A stretch of DNA of 33,231 nucleotides from Bacillota bacterium (GTDB lineage Bacteria > Bacillota > Bacilli > Alicyclobacillales > SLC66): assembly GCA_026627155.1 (NCBI GenBank), contig JAPNUJ010000026.1:1-33231 (forward strand). The letters are read 5' to 3'. A program made the position numbers and the translations under genes. The first letter of the stretch is position 1; each line of letters starts with the position of its first letter. The notes under the pieces are model-generated. The model saw nothing but the letters and a program-made list of their open reading frames with translations. It ran no database searches and was not told the DNA's origin. Shown piece by piece: positions 8,271 through 16,723 of the stretch.

Positions 8271-9581
8271 GTGAAACACACCGCACGGCTCGCTGGAATC
8301 TCTGCCATCGCCATCACGCTCACCGGGGGGCTCGTCGCCACGATCCCGGCACAGGCTGCCTCATCGAACAACGTGGTCAACCTGATCACCTGGGTCAATC
8401 CGCCCGCGGTTGCGGTGTTGAAGCAAATCAACGCCGAGTTTGAGAAGGCCAATCCCGGCTACTCCGTCAACTACCAAACCACAGCTGACGTGACCGGTGG
8501 CTACGCAACCGCGCAGCAAACGGCTGTGCAAGGGGGCACCGCCGATGTGATGGGGATATTCCCCTTCCAACCACTTCCTTACAACATGACGCAAAACAGC
8601 CTGAGCCCCACGCAGCTTTGGGCGGTGCACAACGTCTTCGCGCCCCTGTCAGGTCAGCCGTGGGTGAAGCAGTTCAACCCCTCCATCATGGCCAACGCGG
8701 CTTACAAGGGCAAGGATTATGGTCTGGTGTCGGGCGTCTATCAGGACGGCGTCTTTTACAACAAGACCATTTTCGCAAAATACCACCTGACGCCGCCTTC
8801 TACCTACAACGGACTCATCCACATCGCCGAGGTGCTCAGCGCCCATCACGTCGTCCCTTTCTTTGACGGCCTTCAAAATGTAGGCCCGCTCTACCTGCAG
8901 TTCATTACGTACCCGTTACTTCAAGACCTCTGGCTACCCAAAGTGGGCGACGTCAACTCGGCCCTTTGGTCTGGCAAGACGAAGTGGACGGACCCCGCCT
9001 TTATCAAGGTGATGCAGCGCGAGAAGACGGTCATGCGCTATCTCGAACCCAATTTTACGGGCGTTCCGTGGCAAGCCATGCCGGGGTCGTTCGCCGACGG
9101 AAAAGCGGCCATGCTACTGGACGGCTCTTGGGACCTGGCCTCGGTCGTGCAGGCTAACCCCCACGTGCAGATGGGCTACTTCCCGTTCCCGGGGTCCAAC
9201 AAAGCGAGTGTCAACCAGTCACTGCTCCAACCTGACCTGACCTTCGTGGTACTCAACAACAGCCCTCACAAGGCGGCCGCGATGAAGTGGATGGCCTTCT
9301 TTGCGTCACCGAAAATTTACGCCCAGTACGTCGACGCCACCGGCATCTCACCGAGTCGCATCAGCGGTTCTTACAACAGCGTCGCATCGCGCACGCTTGG
9401 CAAGTGGTTTGGAAACGGCGTCTCACTCGCGAAGATCTTCCCGCAATTGCCGGGTAGCGGCTCCTATTACATCCAACCGAAGAACTGGTGGGAACTGCAG
9501 CTGGAGATGTACCAAGGTAAATACACGCCCCAAAAGGTCGCTCAGATGTATCAGAGTGGCTGGGATCAGCTAGGCAAATAA
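8271..9581 (+). CDS. extracellular carbohydrate-binding protein of an ABC importer
   Basis: A 436-residue family 1 solute-binding protein. The GTG start at 8271 has CAGGGGG eight bases upstream. Residues 1-29 form a Sec signal peptide (Lys/Arg start, hydrophobic core, AQA before the cut). There is no lipobox cysteine, although most Bacillota binding proteins are lipoproteins. The mature part shows the usual layout: ITWVNPPAV-type first strand, a GTADVMG segment, GVYQDGVFYNK in the hinge region and an aromatic-rich C-terminus. The following permease genes support uptake of an oligosaccharide or other polyol-like substrate, whose identity cannot be deduced. It is the first gene of the transporter operon. 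Confidence 0.9.
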   Translation: MKHTARLAGISAIAITLTGGLVATIPAQAASSNNVVNLITWVNPPAVAVLKQINAEFEKANPGYSVNYQTTADVTGGYATAQQTAVQGGTADVMGIFPFQPLPYNMTQNSLSPTQLWAVHNVFAPLSGQPWVKQFNPSIMANAAYKGKDYGLVSGVYQDGVFYNKTIFAKYHLTPPSTYNGLIHIAEVLSAHHVVPFFDGLQNVGPLYLQFITYPLLQDLWLPKVGDVNSALWSGKTKWTDPAFIKVMQREKTVMRYLEPNFTGVPWQAMPGSFADGKAAMLLDGSWDLASVVQANPHVQMGYFPFPGSNKASVNQSLLQPDLTFVVLNNSPHKAAAMKWMAFFASPKIYAQYVDATGISPSRISGSYNSVASRTLGKWFGNGVSLAKIFPQLPGSGSYYIQPKNWWELQLEMYQGKYTPQKVAQMYQSGWDQLGK

Positions 9582-9648
9582 CAAATTGAACAGTCGGGCG
9601 GACGGCTGGTCCAGCGCAGGGGGAGACCCGGTTTGTGACGCGCGACTG

Positions 9649-9668
9649 GCCGTCGCTTGTTTGACGGC
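9649..9668 (+). other. intercistronic hairpin between binding protein and permease genes
   Basis: GCCGTC and GACGGC flank an 8-base loop. Such hairpins after binding-protein genes often stabilise the upstream mRNA and lower permease expression. No T-run follows. Confidence 0.35.
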
Positions 9669-9689
9669 AACGCTGTGGGAGGGACTGCA

Positions 9690-10580
9690 ATGGCTTCGCT
9701 CTATCGCGGTCGGGACCGGGTGCAGTTGCATCTCGGAATGTTGCCCGGACTGCTGGTCTATGTGCTGTTTGGCATCATTCCATCTGTCGCTACCGCTGTC
9801 ATCTCGCTGACCAATTACTCCGGGATTCCCGGCTTGCCTGTGAATTTTGTCGGGTTTCAGAATTACGTCCAGGCGTTCGTGCTCGACTCCACCGGGCTAC
9901 TCGGTTCCATCCGCGACACGCTCGTGTTTGCCGTCAGCGTGACGGTGATTCAAAATGCCCTGGCTCTCGCCCTGGCTTGGCTCTTTACGAAAAGATACCC
10001 TGGCCGCGCCATCTTTCGCTCGCTGGTGTTTATGCCAGCTGCCCTCGGCGTCACGGTCATCGGGCTCACGTGGGCGCTCATCTTCAATCCTTCCGGAGGA
10101 CCCGCTGCCAACTTGTTGGCGGTGTGGGGAGGCAACTCCGCCTTCTTCGGTTCCGACACCTGGGCCATGCCACTCGTGATATTCGTGCAAATCTGGGCAA
10201 ACCTCGGGTTCACCACGATCGTCTACCTGGCTGGCATGAACACAGTGCCGGGTGAACTGTACGAGGCTGCGAAGATGGATGGGGCATCGGGCTGGCGGAC
10301 CTTTCGCAGCGTCACGTTCCCCATGATCGCGGCGAGTACCACGGTCAACGTGCTTCTGGCAGCGGTAGGGTCGCTCAACACCTATGACCTCATCTATGTC
10401 TTGACCGACGGACTCTATCACACCAACACGCTCGGCATGTACATGTTCAATACCGCCTTTGAGGGATCGAGCAACCTCGGCCTGGCGGCGACGATCAACA
10501 TGGTGGAGTTTGTCATCACGTTCGTCGTGGCTCTCACATTGCAAAAATTCTTGCGTAGACGCGAGGAGGTACTCGGATGA
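9690..10580 (+). CDS. sugar ABC transporter permease (MalF/UgpA type)
   Basis: A 296-residue inner-membrane permease with six predicted hydrophobic segments. The cytoplasmic EAA loop (ELYEAAKMDGASGWRTFRSV, near residues 188-207) is the contact site for the ATPase subunit. The start is the ATG at 9690, seven bases after GGGAGG; the frame is open 11 codons further upstream without a ribosome binding site. It overlaps the next permease by 4 bases (ATGA), so the pair is translationally coupled and probably forms the heterodimeric channel. No ATPase gene is nearby; such transporters in Bacillota usually share an MsmX-like ATPase encoded elsewhere. Confidence 0.93.
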   Translation: MASLYRGRDRVQLHLGMLPGLLVYVLFGIIPSVATAVISLTNYSGIPGLPVNFVGFQNYVQAFVLDSTGLLGSIRDTLVFAVSVTVIQNALALALAWLFTKRYPGRAIFRSLVFMPAALGVTVIGLTWALIFNPSGGPAANLLAVWGGNSAFFGSDTWAMPLVIFVQIWANLGFTTIVYLAGMNTVPGELYEAAKMDGASGWRTFRSVTFPMIAASTTVNVLLAAVGSLNTYDLIYVLTDGLYHTNTLGMYMFNTAFEGSSNLGLAATINMVEFVITFVVALTLQKFLRRREEVLG

Positions 10581-11419
10581 CGACGTCTCCCTCGCTTCGC
10601 GTGCGGCAACGCACCGCGTGGGGCGCCTTTACGCTGGCTGCCTTGATCGCGGTGATCTTCTATCTGGGGCCGATGCTGTACCTGCTATCCGTCGCCTTGC
10701 AGACTCCGGCGCAGTTTCTCAATAATCCCGTGGCGTTCCCGCATCCCATCCTTTGGAGCAACTTTGCGTCGGCTTGGAATCAGGCGACGATGGGCACCTA
10801 TTTTGGCAACTCCGTCTTGTATGCGTTCTTCTCGACGGTCTTCTCGCTGCTGTTTGCCGCGCTGTTGGCGTTTCCCGTATCGCGCCGTTACGTCCGGGGG
10901 TCACAGCTCATCTATCTGTTCTTTCTCGCCGGCATCTTCTTGCCTGTCGGCCTGATTCCCCTTTTTATCGAATCGCGTATGTTAGGTCTGTACAACAACC
11001 AAGTGGGCTACATCATCCTGCACTTGCAGTACGGCTTGACGTTTGGATTTTTCATCTTCGTGGGTTATTTTCGGACGATCCCCACTGAGCTCGACGAGAG
11101 CGCGGCCATCGACGGCTGCGGCTACTTTCATTACATGTGGAGCATCCTTCTGCCCTTGATCAAGCCGGCCTTGGCGACGGTGGGAATCTATGTCGCGATC
11201 AACGTCTGGAATGACCTCATCGGTCCCGTCGTGTTTCTGGCGAGCAACTCGCTCTATCCTCTCACACGCGGTCTCTACACGTTTTACGGCAGCAACCAAA
11301 GCGACTGGACGCTGCTGGCCGCCGGCGTCTTCATCGTCGCGGCACCGCTGATCATCGCCTTCATCGCCCTGCAGCGCTACCTGGTCGCGGGTGCGGTGGC
11401 CGGCTCGCTCAAGTCGTGA
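10577..11419 (+). CDS. sugar ABC transporter permease (MalG/UgpE type)
   Basis: A 280-residue second permease subunit with about six membrane segments. Its EAA-type loop is ELDESAAIDGCGYFHYMWSI, where the usual second Ala-Ala motif is partly kept. The ATG at 10577 is seven bases after GGAGG and overlaps the stop of the preceding gene. The protein would pair with the preceding permease. It overlaps the following YesL-like gene by 4 bases (GTGA). Confidence 0.93.
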   Translation: MTTSPSLRVRQRTAWGAFTLAALIAVIFYLGPMLYLLSVALQTPAQFLNNPVAFPHPILWSNFASAWNQATMGTYFGNSVLYAFFSTVFSLLFAALLAFPVSRRYVRGSQLIYLFFLAGIFLPVGLIPLFIESRMLGLYNNQVGYIILHLQYGLTFGFFIFVGYFRTIPTELDESAAIDGCGYFHYMWSILLPLIKPALATVGIYVAINVWNDLIGPVVFLASNSLYPLTRGLYTFYGSNQSDWTLLAAGVFIVAAPLIIAFIALQRYLVAGAVAGSLKS

Positions 11420-11994
11420 GGGGCGCTTTTGTTCAGCGTGCGATCGAGCATTGGACAGTCTGGACGATCTGGCTTCTGTTGAGCCTGCTCTGGGCGGCCA
11501 GTTCCCTGCTCATCGTCACTTGGCTACCCGCCACTGTCGCTGTGGCCGCCGGGCTGCAAAAGGTGGATGCTGGCTACGCGGCGGCCTTGCGCGAGTATCG
11601 CCAAGTCTTCTCCCGGTATCTGATCGTCGGGCTGCTGCTCGGGCTGCCCGTCTTGCTAAGCCTCTTCGTGACGCTCATCGACCTCGTTGCACTCGTTCAC
11701 CTCGGGCGACCCGGGATCTCCGTGCTCTACGCAGGATTGCTCGTTTGCCTCGATGTCCTGCTGGCGGGCACCACCTTGCAGGGCGCCGCCTCGCTGTCAT
11801 TGGCCGCCGACCACTCCTGGCGTGCCGCGCTCATCCTTGGTGCTCGGCGCCTTTGGCGAGCCCCTTTGAAAACGTTGGCGTGGACATGCCTGATGGCATG
11901 TCTCATCGCTTTCGGCATGCGCCTTCCCCTCTTTGCCGCCATCGCCGGTGGTGCCTTGCAGGGGAAGGTGTTGCAAAAGGTGGCGCGGACGTAG
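11416..11994 (+). CDS. YesL-like membrane protein (DUF624 family)
   Basis: A 192-residue protein with about four to five hydrophobic segments. The layout of an N-terminal WTIWLLLSLLW membrane segment, then ATVAVAAGLQKV and a basic cytoplasmic loop around YRQVFSRY, fits DUF624/YesL proteins, which are often encoded next to oligosaccharide ABC transporters. Their biochemical role is not established; a part in transporter assembly or sensing is usually suggested. The GTG at 11416 overlaps the permease stop and has no separate ribosome binding site, so translation should depend on coupling. It is the last gene of the transporter operon. Confidence 0.65.
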   Translation: MRGAFVQRAIEHWTVWTIWLLLSLLWAASSLLIVTWLPATVAVAAGLQKVDAGYAAALREYRQVFSRYLIVGLLLGLPVLLSLFVTLIDLVALVHLGRPGISVLYAGLLVCLDVLLAGTTLQGAASLSLAADHSWRAALILGARRLWRAPLKTLAWTCLMACLIAFGMRLPLFAAIAGGALQGKVLQKVART

Positions 11995-12034
11995 ATAGCC
12001 ACTCGCAAGAACTCGTACGCTCGTTATGCGCCGG

Positions 12035-12062
12035 TTCGCTACGGGACCGTTTACGGTATAAT
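12035..12062 (+). promoter_or_regulatory. candidate promoter for the GGDEF-EAL gene
   Basis: A consensus -10 TATAAT lies at 12057-12062. The best -35 is weak (TTCGCT, 12035-12040, spacer 16). The leader to the ATG at 12153 would be about 85 bases. Confidence 0.45.
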
Positions 12063-12152
12063 AGTCTGGTGAAGAACCTGCCTGCCACCGTCCGAAGTCC
12101 CATGCCACATCATAGGGCGTCCTATAGATCGACTTTAGATGGAGGGGGCGCG

Positions 12153-14939
12153 ATGGTGTCCGCAGAGAACACGTATCTGAGATTGGCCAACATCACGAGA
12201 GACATCAACTCCCAGTTGAGCCTGCAACACATTTTGGCGAATGTCGTCACCGCCATCTCCGATGAGATGATCAACTGTAACTCTGTAGGTTTCTACTTGC
12301 CGCAGCCGGACGGTACATTTCGGGGGTATATAGGGAAGCCGGACGCTATAAATGGGGTCACGTTGGACCAGATGGTGATCGATCCCCGCGCCGACAAACT
12401 GGCCCACGCGATCATTGAGACAAAACGCAGTGTCTACATCGCCGATACGTCGGACAATGATCTCGCGGACCGCGCACCCGTTGACCTCTTCCAGATTCGC
12501 TCCCTGCTTGGTCTCCCGGTCTCGTACGAGGACGAGCTGTTTGGCCTCCTCTTTATCTTCAATTCCGGCGAACCCATGCACCTGACGGACCTGGAGATCC
12601 AGTCGATCGAGGCGTACGTCAACATGGCGGCCGTTGCGATTCGCAACGCCAACTTGTTGAGCCAATCCGAGTTGATGCTCAGCGCATCCAGGGAGCTGTC
12701 GATGTGCACGACGACGCGCGCCGCGATCAAGACCTGCTTTCGCTACCTGGAGCAAGCTCTGGACAACCCCAATGCGGCCATTCACCTGTCCAATGGGCAG
12801 GGCGGCTTCTTCCCGATGGCACTCGATGGAAACAGTGAGTGGACTGAACAGCAGTGGCAAGAGGTGCATCAAGAGATTCAGGTCCAGTTTGACGCGGACC
12901 CCGTCTTCTCGCATGTTTTGCAGACCAAACAGCCGCTGATGATCCCGGATGTAGAACTCGATCCGCGTCCCAATAAAATCGCGTGTGAACGGTTCGGCAT
13001 ACGGGCACTCCTAATGCTGCCTCTGGTTGCAGGCGGTGAAGTACTGGGGATTATCGGGGTGCCCAACTTGAGTGTGCCTCGCGGCTATACGCCGTCACAA
13101 GTGCGCTTGGCGGAGTCCCTCACCTCGCTGACGGCCTCCACGTTATCTAACCTCTGGCGAACAGATCGCCTGGAGCATCTCGTCGCGATCAGAACCAAAG
13201 AGCTCGAACAAAACAATGAGACATTGCGTGTGACGGTGGCGAAGTTAGAAGCGCTGACGAAGCAAACGGGACTGATCCTCAATTCTGTCGAGGATGGCAT
13301 CTACGGCGTCGACCGCAGAAAACGAGTCACGTTTTGCAACCGCGCCGCCGCCGACATGATTGGACACGACCCGGATGCCATCGTCGGCGCGTTGGAACGC
13401 GATGTGTTTCCTCAAGACCGCGTAAAATTGGCGTCGTTCTTTCACTCTCCAGAGCCGGTCTCGCCCGTGCTCTGTCCAGTCATGCGCCGACGGGATGGAA
13501 GTGAGTTTCTCGTCGAGAGTCGCAGAAGCCGCAGGGGGCTCAGCGACGATTCCGCCGTGAAAGTGGTCAGCTTTCGCGACGTTACAGAACAAAAGCGCAT
13601 GGAACTCAAGATTCGCCAGCAGGCGTACTATGATGACCTGACTGGTTTGCCAAATCGCTTTCATCTCTATGAGTACCTCCGCGGCGCGATCGGGCAAGCT
13701 CGCCAGGCGGGCACGCAGTTGGCTGTGCTGTTCATCGACTTGGACCAGTTCAAACAAATCAACGATACACTCGGGCACGGCAGCGGCGACATCCTATTGC
13801 AAGAAGTCGCCAACCACATGTGCCAGAGTAAGGATCCTAGCGATTTTATGGCGCGGATCGGCGGCGATGAGTTTGTGATCGTCACGTTGGAGGACAGTTC
13901 GACGGAGTCAGGAGCGGCCTCGCGAGCGGCTGTGCTGTCAGAGCAGATCACCGCAGGCTTCAAGGATCCGTTCATCATACAGGGGTTCCCGTTCTTCATG
14001 AGCCCGAGCATCGGCATCAGTCGCTATCCTCAAAACGGGGATAACCCGGAGGCGCTTTTACAGCATGCCGATCTCGCCATGTACGCGCAAAAGTCAGCGG
14101 GAGGCCGTGGCTTTCAATTCTATACGCCACCGATGCAAGACGCACTGAACGATCGCCTTGGACTGGAGCGAAACCTATACAAGGCCCTGGCCGAAGGGGA
14201 GTTTCACCTTCTCTACCAACCGCAAGTTAACTTGCATACGGGTCAAATCAGCGGCTTTGAAGCCCTGATTCGTTGGCATCATCCAGATCAAGGTCACATT
14301 CTGCCGCTGCAATTCATCCCGGTCTGCGAAGAGATCGGGTTGATTGTCCCCATCGGGCAGTGGGTGTTGCAAACCGCCTGTGCACAGGTCGCAAGCTGGA
14401 CTGCGCTGACTCGTCGACCGCTGCGAATCTCTGTGAATGTATCCGCTCGTCAGTGGGTGGACGAGCAGTTTCCGCAGGTCGTGGAACAGGCCCTGTCGGA
14501 CTCGGGACTGGATCCCAGCTGCTTGGAGCTCGAACTGACCGAAAGCGCCATTTTCCAGACCAATGGCCACGTGCTGTCGGTCTTGCGTCGCCTTACAGCA
14601 TTGGGCGTTCGGATCTCCATCGATGATTTTGGCACAGGCTTCTCGTCACTGGGCTATCTGAAGGATTTTCCGTTGGACTCGCTCAAGGTCGACAGGATGT
14701 TCGTGAGCGAATTGACGACCAATGCAAAGCACGTGGCCATTACGACATCGGTCATAGCCTTGGCAAAGAATATGGGACTGAATTCAATTGCTGAGGGCGT
14801 GGAAACCGCCGAACAGCTATCGATCCTCATTGACCACGGGTGTGAGGAAGCCCAAGGGTATTACTTCAGCCGCCCCCTCCAAGTCGATGCGGTCACGCGC
14901 CTCGTGCAACAAGGGCATCGCTTTGACGTGACAGTCTAG
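12153..14939 (+). CDS. cyclic-di-GMP enzyme with GAF-GAF-PAS-GGDEF-EAL domains
   Basis: A 928-residue soluble signalling protein. The domains are GAF1 (about 20-168), GAF2 (about 185-335), a helical linker (336-372), PAS (373-480), GGDEF (486-655) and EAL (665-915). The GGDEF motif is intact (570-574), so diguanylate cyclase activity is possible. The inhibitory I-site is degenerate: DPSD stands where RxxD is expected. The phosphodiesterase signature is also intact: EAL at 703-705, NVSARQ (762-767), ELTES (794-798), DDFGTG (824-829), Lys845 and AEGVET (880-885). It is therefore predicted to be bifunctional, with GAF/PAS input deciding direction. No membrane segment is seen. The ATG at 12153 is seven bases after GGAGG; the frame stays open a further 254 codons, but that part overlaps the YesL-like gene in another frame. 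Confidence 0.93.
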   Translation: MVSAENTYLRLANITRDINSQLSLQHILANVVTAISDEMINCNSVGFYLPQPDGTFRGYIGKPDAINGVTLDQMVIDPRADKLAHAIIETKRSVYIADTSDNDLADRAPVDLFQIRSLLGLPVSYEDELFGLLFIFNSGEPMHLTDLEIQSIEAYVNMAAVAIRNANLLSQSELMLSASRELSMCTTTRAAIKTCFRYLEQALDNPNAAIHLSNGQGGFFPMALDGNSEWTEQQWQEVHQEIQVQFDADPVFSHVLQTKQPLMIPDVELDPRPNKIACERFGIRALLMLPLVAGGEVLGIIGVPNLSVPRGYTPSQVRLAESLTSLTASTLSNLWRTDRLEHLVAIRTKELEQNNETLRVTVAKLEALTKQTGLILNSVEDGIYGVDRRKRVTFCNRAAADMIGHDPDAIVGALERDVFPQDRVKLASFFHSPEPVSPVLCPVMRRRDGSEFLVESRRSRRGLSDDSAVKVVSFRDVTEQKRMELKIRQQAYYDDLTGLPNRFHLYEYLRGAIGQARQAGTQLAVLFIDLDQFKQINDTLGHGSGDILLQEVANHMCQSKDPSDFMARIGGDEFVIVTLEDSSTESGAASRAAVLSEQITAGFKDPFIIQGFPFFMSPSIGISRYPQNGDNPEALLQHADLAMYAQKSAGGRGFQFYTPPMQDALNDRLGLERNLYKALAEGEFHLLYQPQVNLHTGQISGFEALIRWHHPDQGHILPLQFIPVCEEIGLIVPIGQWVLQTACAQVASWTALTRRPLRISVNVSARQWVDEQFPQVVEQALSDSGLDPSCLELELTESAIFQTNGHVLSVLRRLTALGVRISIDDFGTGFSSLGYLKDFPLDSLKVDRMFVSELTTNAKHVAITTSVIALAKNMGLNSIAEGVETAEQLSILIDHGCEEAQGYYFSRPLQVDAVTRLVQQGHRFDVTV

Positions 14940-14952
14940 ACGTGACAGTCTA
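14925..14952 (+). repeat. perfect 14-bp tandem duplication at the end of the GGDEF-EAL gene
   Basis: GACGTGACAGTCTA occurs twice without a gap (14925-14938 and 14939-14952). The first copy contains the last codons and stop of the upstream gene; the second lies just before the ribosome binding site of the next one. Confidence 0.9.
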
Positions 14953-14972
14953 ATGGAAGGGACTGAGTTGAC

Positions 14973-16673
14973 ATGCGTGTAGCGCGCGCTGTATTGGATT
15001 GTCTCTGGGAGCATGGTGTGCAGTACATAGTTGGAATTCCGGCCGGATCGGTCAACGCCATCTTCGATGAACTCTACGACCTGCCAAAGATCCAGCCGAT
15101 CGTCGTGAAGCACGAAGGCGCTGCCGGGTACATGGCCGCAGCGTATGCAAAGGCGACGGGCGGACTGGCCGTTTGCATCGGTTCGAGTGGCCCGGGGGCC
15201 ACGAATCTCGTGACAGGTGCGGCCAACGCCTTGCGCGAGCAGTTGCCCGTGCTCTTTATCACAGGCCACGTCCCCGTGAGTACTCAAGGACTGAACGCGT
15301 CGCAAGAGTTGCGCGTCGACCCGGTCTTCTCCCCGATCACCAAATCAAGCGTGACCGTCCAGTCGACCGCCCAGGTCATGCCGGCTATCGTCGAGGCCAT
15401 CGCGCTGGCCCAGAGCGGGGTGCCGGGCCCCGTTCATGTCGCGATCCCCATCGATATCCAACTCGCGGAGTGTCCACAACCGCCGGTCCCCGAGTCGTTG
15501 AAGGCCTGTGTCCGAACGCCAGTCAGGGCGGCGACCGCAAAGAGCCTGGACGACGCTGTCGAGGTCCTCGGTCAGGCTCGCCACGGAGTGATCTTCATCG
15601 GTCAAGGGGCACGCGACGCGCTCGATGAAGTGCTGGAGATTGCCAGCCGACTGGCGTGGCCAATCCTGTGTTCCGCCCAGGCCAAGGGACTGTTGCCGAC
15701 CTCGACACCCGGGTTTTTGGGCGTTTTCGGATTTGCCGGGGACGAACGGTGCGTGGCCTTCATGCGCGAACATACGGACGGCGCGATTCTGATCGTGGGC
15801 TCTTCGCTCGGCGAGACCGCCACCAACAACTACAACCCCTGTCTGACTGGCTCCCGGCAGGTCGTGCAGATCGACCGCGACGAAACGGTCTTCGGTCGCA
15901 AATACCCGTGTCACGTTCCCGTTTGCGAAGATGCCGCCACGTCCCTTCGGACGATTCTTCAGGGTTTGACAAAGCGGTTCCCGGTTGCGAAAGCGATCCC
16001 TGGCGAGACAGCGAACCGACACGAACCACTGGGGATCGAGATGACAGCGCCGGCCTCCGCGCCGTCAGGGGAGCACGGCCCCGACCGCTATGACACACAA
16101 CGCGTGTTGCTTCGCCTGCAATCCCTGTTGCCGCGCGATACCCGCTACACCGTCGACATCGGGGAGTTCATGTCCTATGTCATTCATCATATGCAGGTCT
16201 ACACCCGCGACTCGTTCGAGATCAATGTACACTTTGGACCCATGGGCGTTGGCATCGCTTCAGCCATTGGTTGGAAACTGGCCGATCAGGACCGGCCTGT
16301 CGTCAGCATCACGGGAGATGGCTGCTTTTTCATGCACGGGATGGAACTGTTGACCGCAAAGGAGCACAACCTGTCGGTGATTTGGGTCGTCTTTAACAAC
16401 GCCCGGTTGGGGATGGTGCATCAAGGACATCGCCTACAATACGGAAGGTCCCACGCGTGCTTCACGCAAGCTCCAGTCAACATTGCCAAGATGGCCACGG
16501 CGATGGGCATTCGCAGCGCACGGGTCGAAGCGATCGCCGACCTGGATGGGACGCTGCTAGAGACATGGCTCGCAACGCCCGGGCCGGCTGTACTGGAGAT
16601 TGCACTGGTGGACGAAAGCATCCCGCCCATGGGCGACCGCGTCAAGTTTCTCTCGTCGTTCGGCCACGAGTGA
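14973..16673 (+). CDS. thiamine diphosphate-dependent enzyme, acetolactate synthase/decarboxylase superfamily
   Basis: A 566-residue enzyme with the three-domain ThDP fold. Glu48 (VKHEGA) is the cofactor-activating glutamate. The ThDP/Mg motif runs from GDG at 448-450 to NN at 475-476. The SSGPGATNLVTG segment (71-82) is typical of the PYR domain. The RFDDR signature of true acetolactate synthases is not seen in the middle domain, and no small regulatory subunit follows. A keto-acid decarboxylase, carboligase or oxidase is therefore as likely as IlvB, and I give no gene symbol. GGAAGGG lies 11 bases upstream of the ATG. It follows the GGDEF-EAL gene by 33 bases and is convergent with the dehydrogenase/aminotransferase unit, which could act on related 2-keto acids. 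Confidence 0.85.
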   Translation: MRVARAVLDCLWEHGVQYIVGIPAGSVNAIFDELYDLPKIQPIVVKHEGAAGYMAAAYAKATGGLAVCIGSSGPGATNLVTGAANALREQLPVLFITGHVPVSTQGLNASQELRVDPVFSPITKSSVTVQSTAQVMPAIVEAIALAQSGVPGPVHVAIPIDIQLAECPQPPVPESLKACVRTPVRAATAKSLDDAVEVLGQARHGVIFIGQGARDALDEVLEIASRLAWPILCSAQAKGLLPTSTPGFLGVFGFAGDERCVAFMREHTDGAILIVGSSLGETATNNYNPCLTGSRQVVQIDRDETVFGRKYPCHVPVCEDAATSLRTILQGLTKRFPVAKAIPGETANRHEPLGIEMTAPASAPSGEHGPDRYDTQRVLLRLQSLLPRDTRYTVDIGEFMSYVIHHMQVYTRDSFEINVHFGPMGVGIASAIGWKLADQDRPVVSITGDGCFFMHGMELLTAKEHNLSVIWVVFNNARLGMVHQGHRLQYGRSHACFTQAPVNIAKMATAMGIRSARVEAIADLDGTLLETWLATPGPAVLEIALVDESIPPMGDRVKFLSSFGHE

Positions 16674-16708
16674 CCGGGGGCAAACCCGCTCAAAAGACGC
16701 TGCGCATA

Positions 16709-16723
16709 CGGAAGGCCGTTCCG
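16709..16723. other. small hairpin between convergent genes
   Basis: CGGAA-GGCCG-TTCCG directly follows the stop of the minus-strand dehydrogenase gene. The stem is short and lacks an adjacent T-run, so a terminator role is only possible. Confidence 0.25.

Noticed and set aside
8102-8443. Plus-strand frame beginning at the GGAGGTGATG leader site
   Set aside because: It overlaps the first 170 bases of the binding-protein gene in another frame and shows shadow composition. A very short leader peptide is left open, but not a full gene.
11391-12152. 254-codon upstream extension of the GGDEF-EAL frame
   Set aside because: It overlaps the YesL-like gene in another frame and is Arg/Pro/Ser-rich; the ATG at 12153 has an ideal GGAGG and begins the GAF domain.
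14973-16673. Naming the ThDP enzyme ilvB or alsS
   Set aside because: The typical RFDDR motif was not found and there is no small subunit or acetolactate decarboxylase gene beside it.
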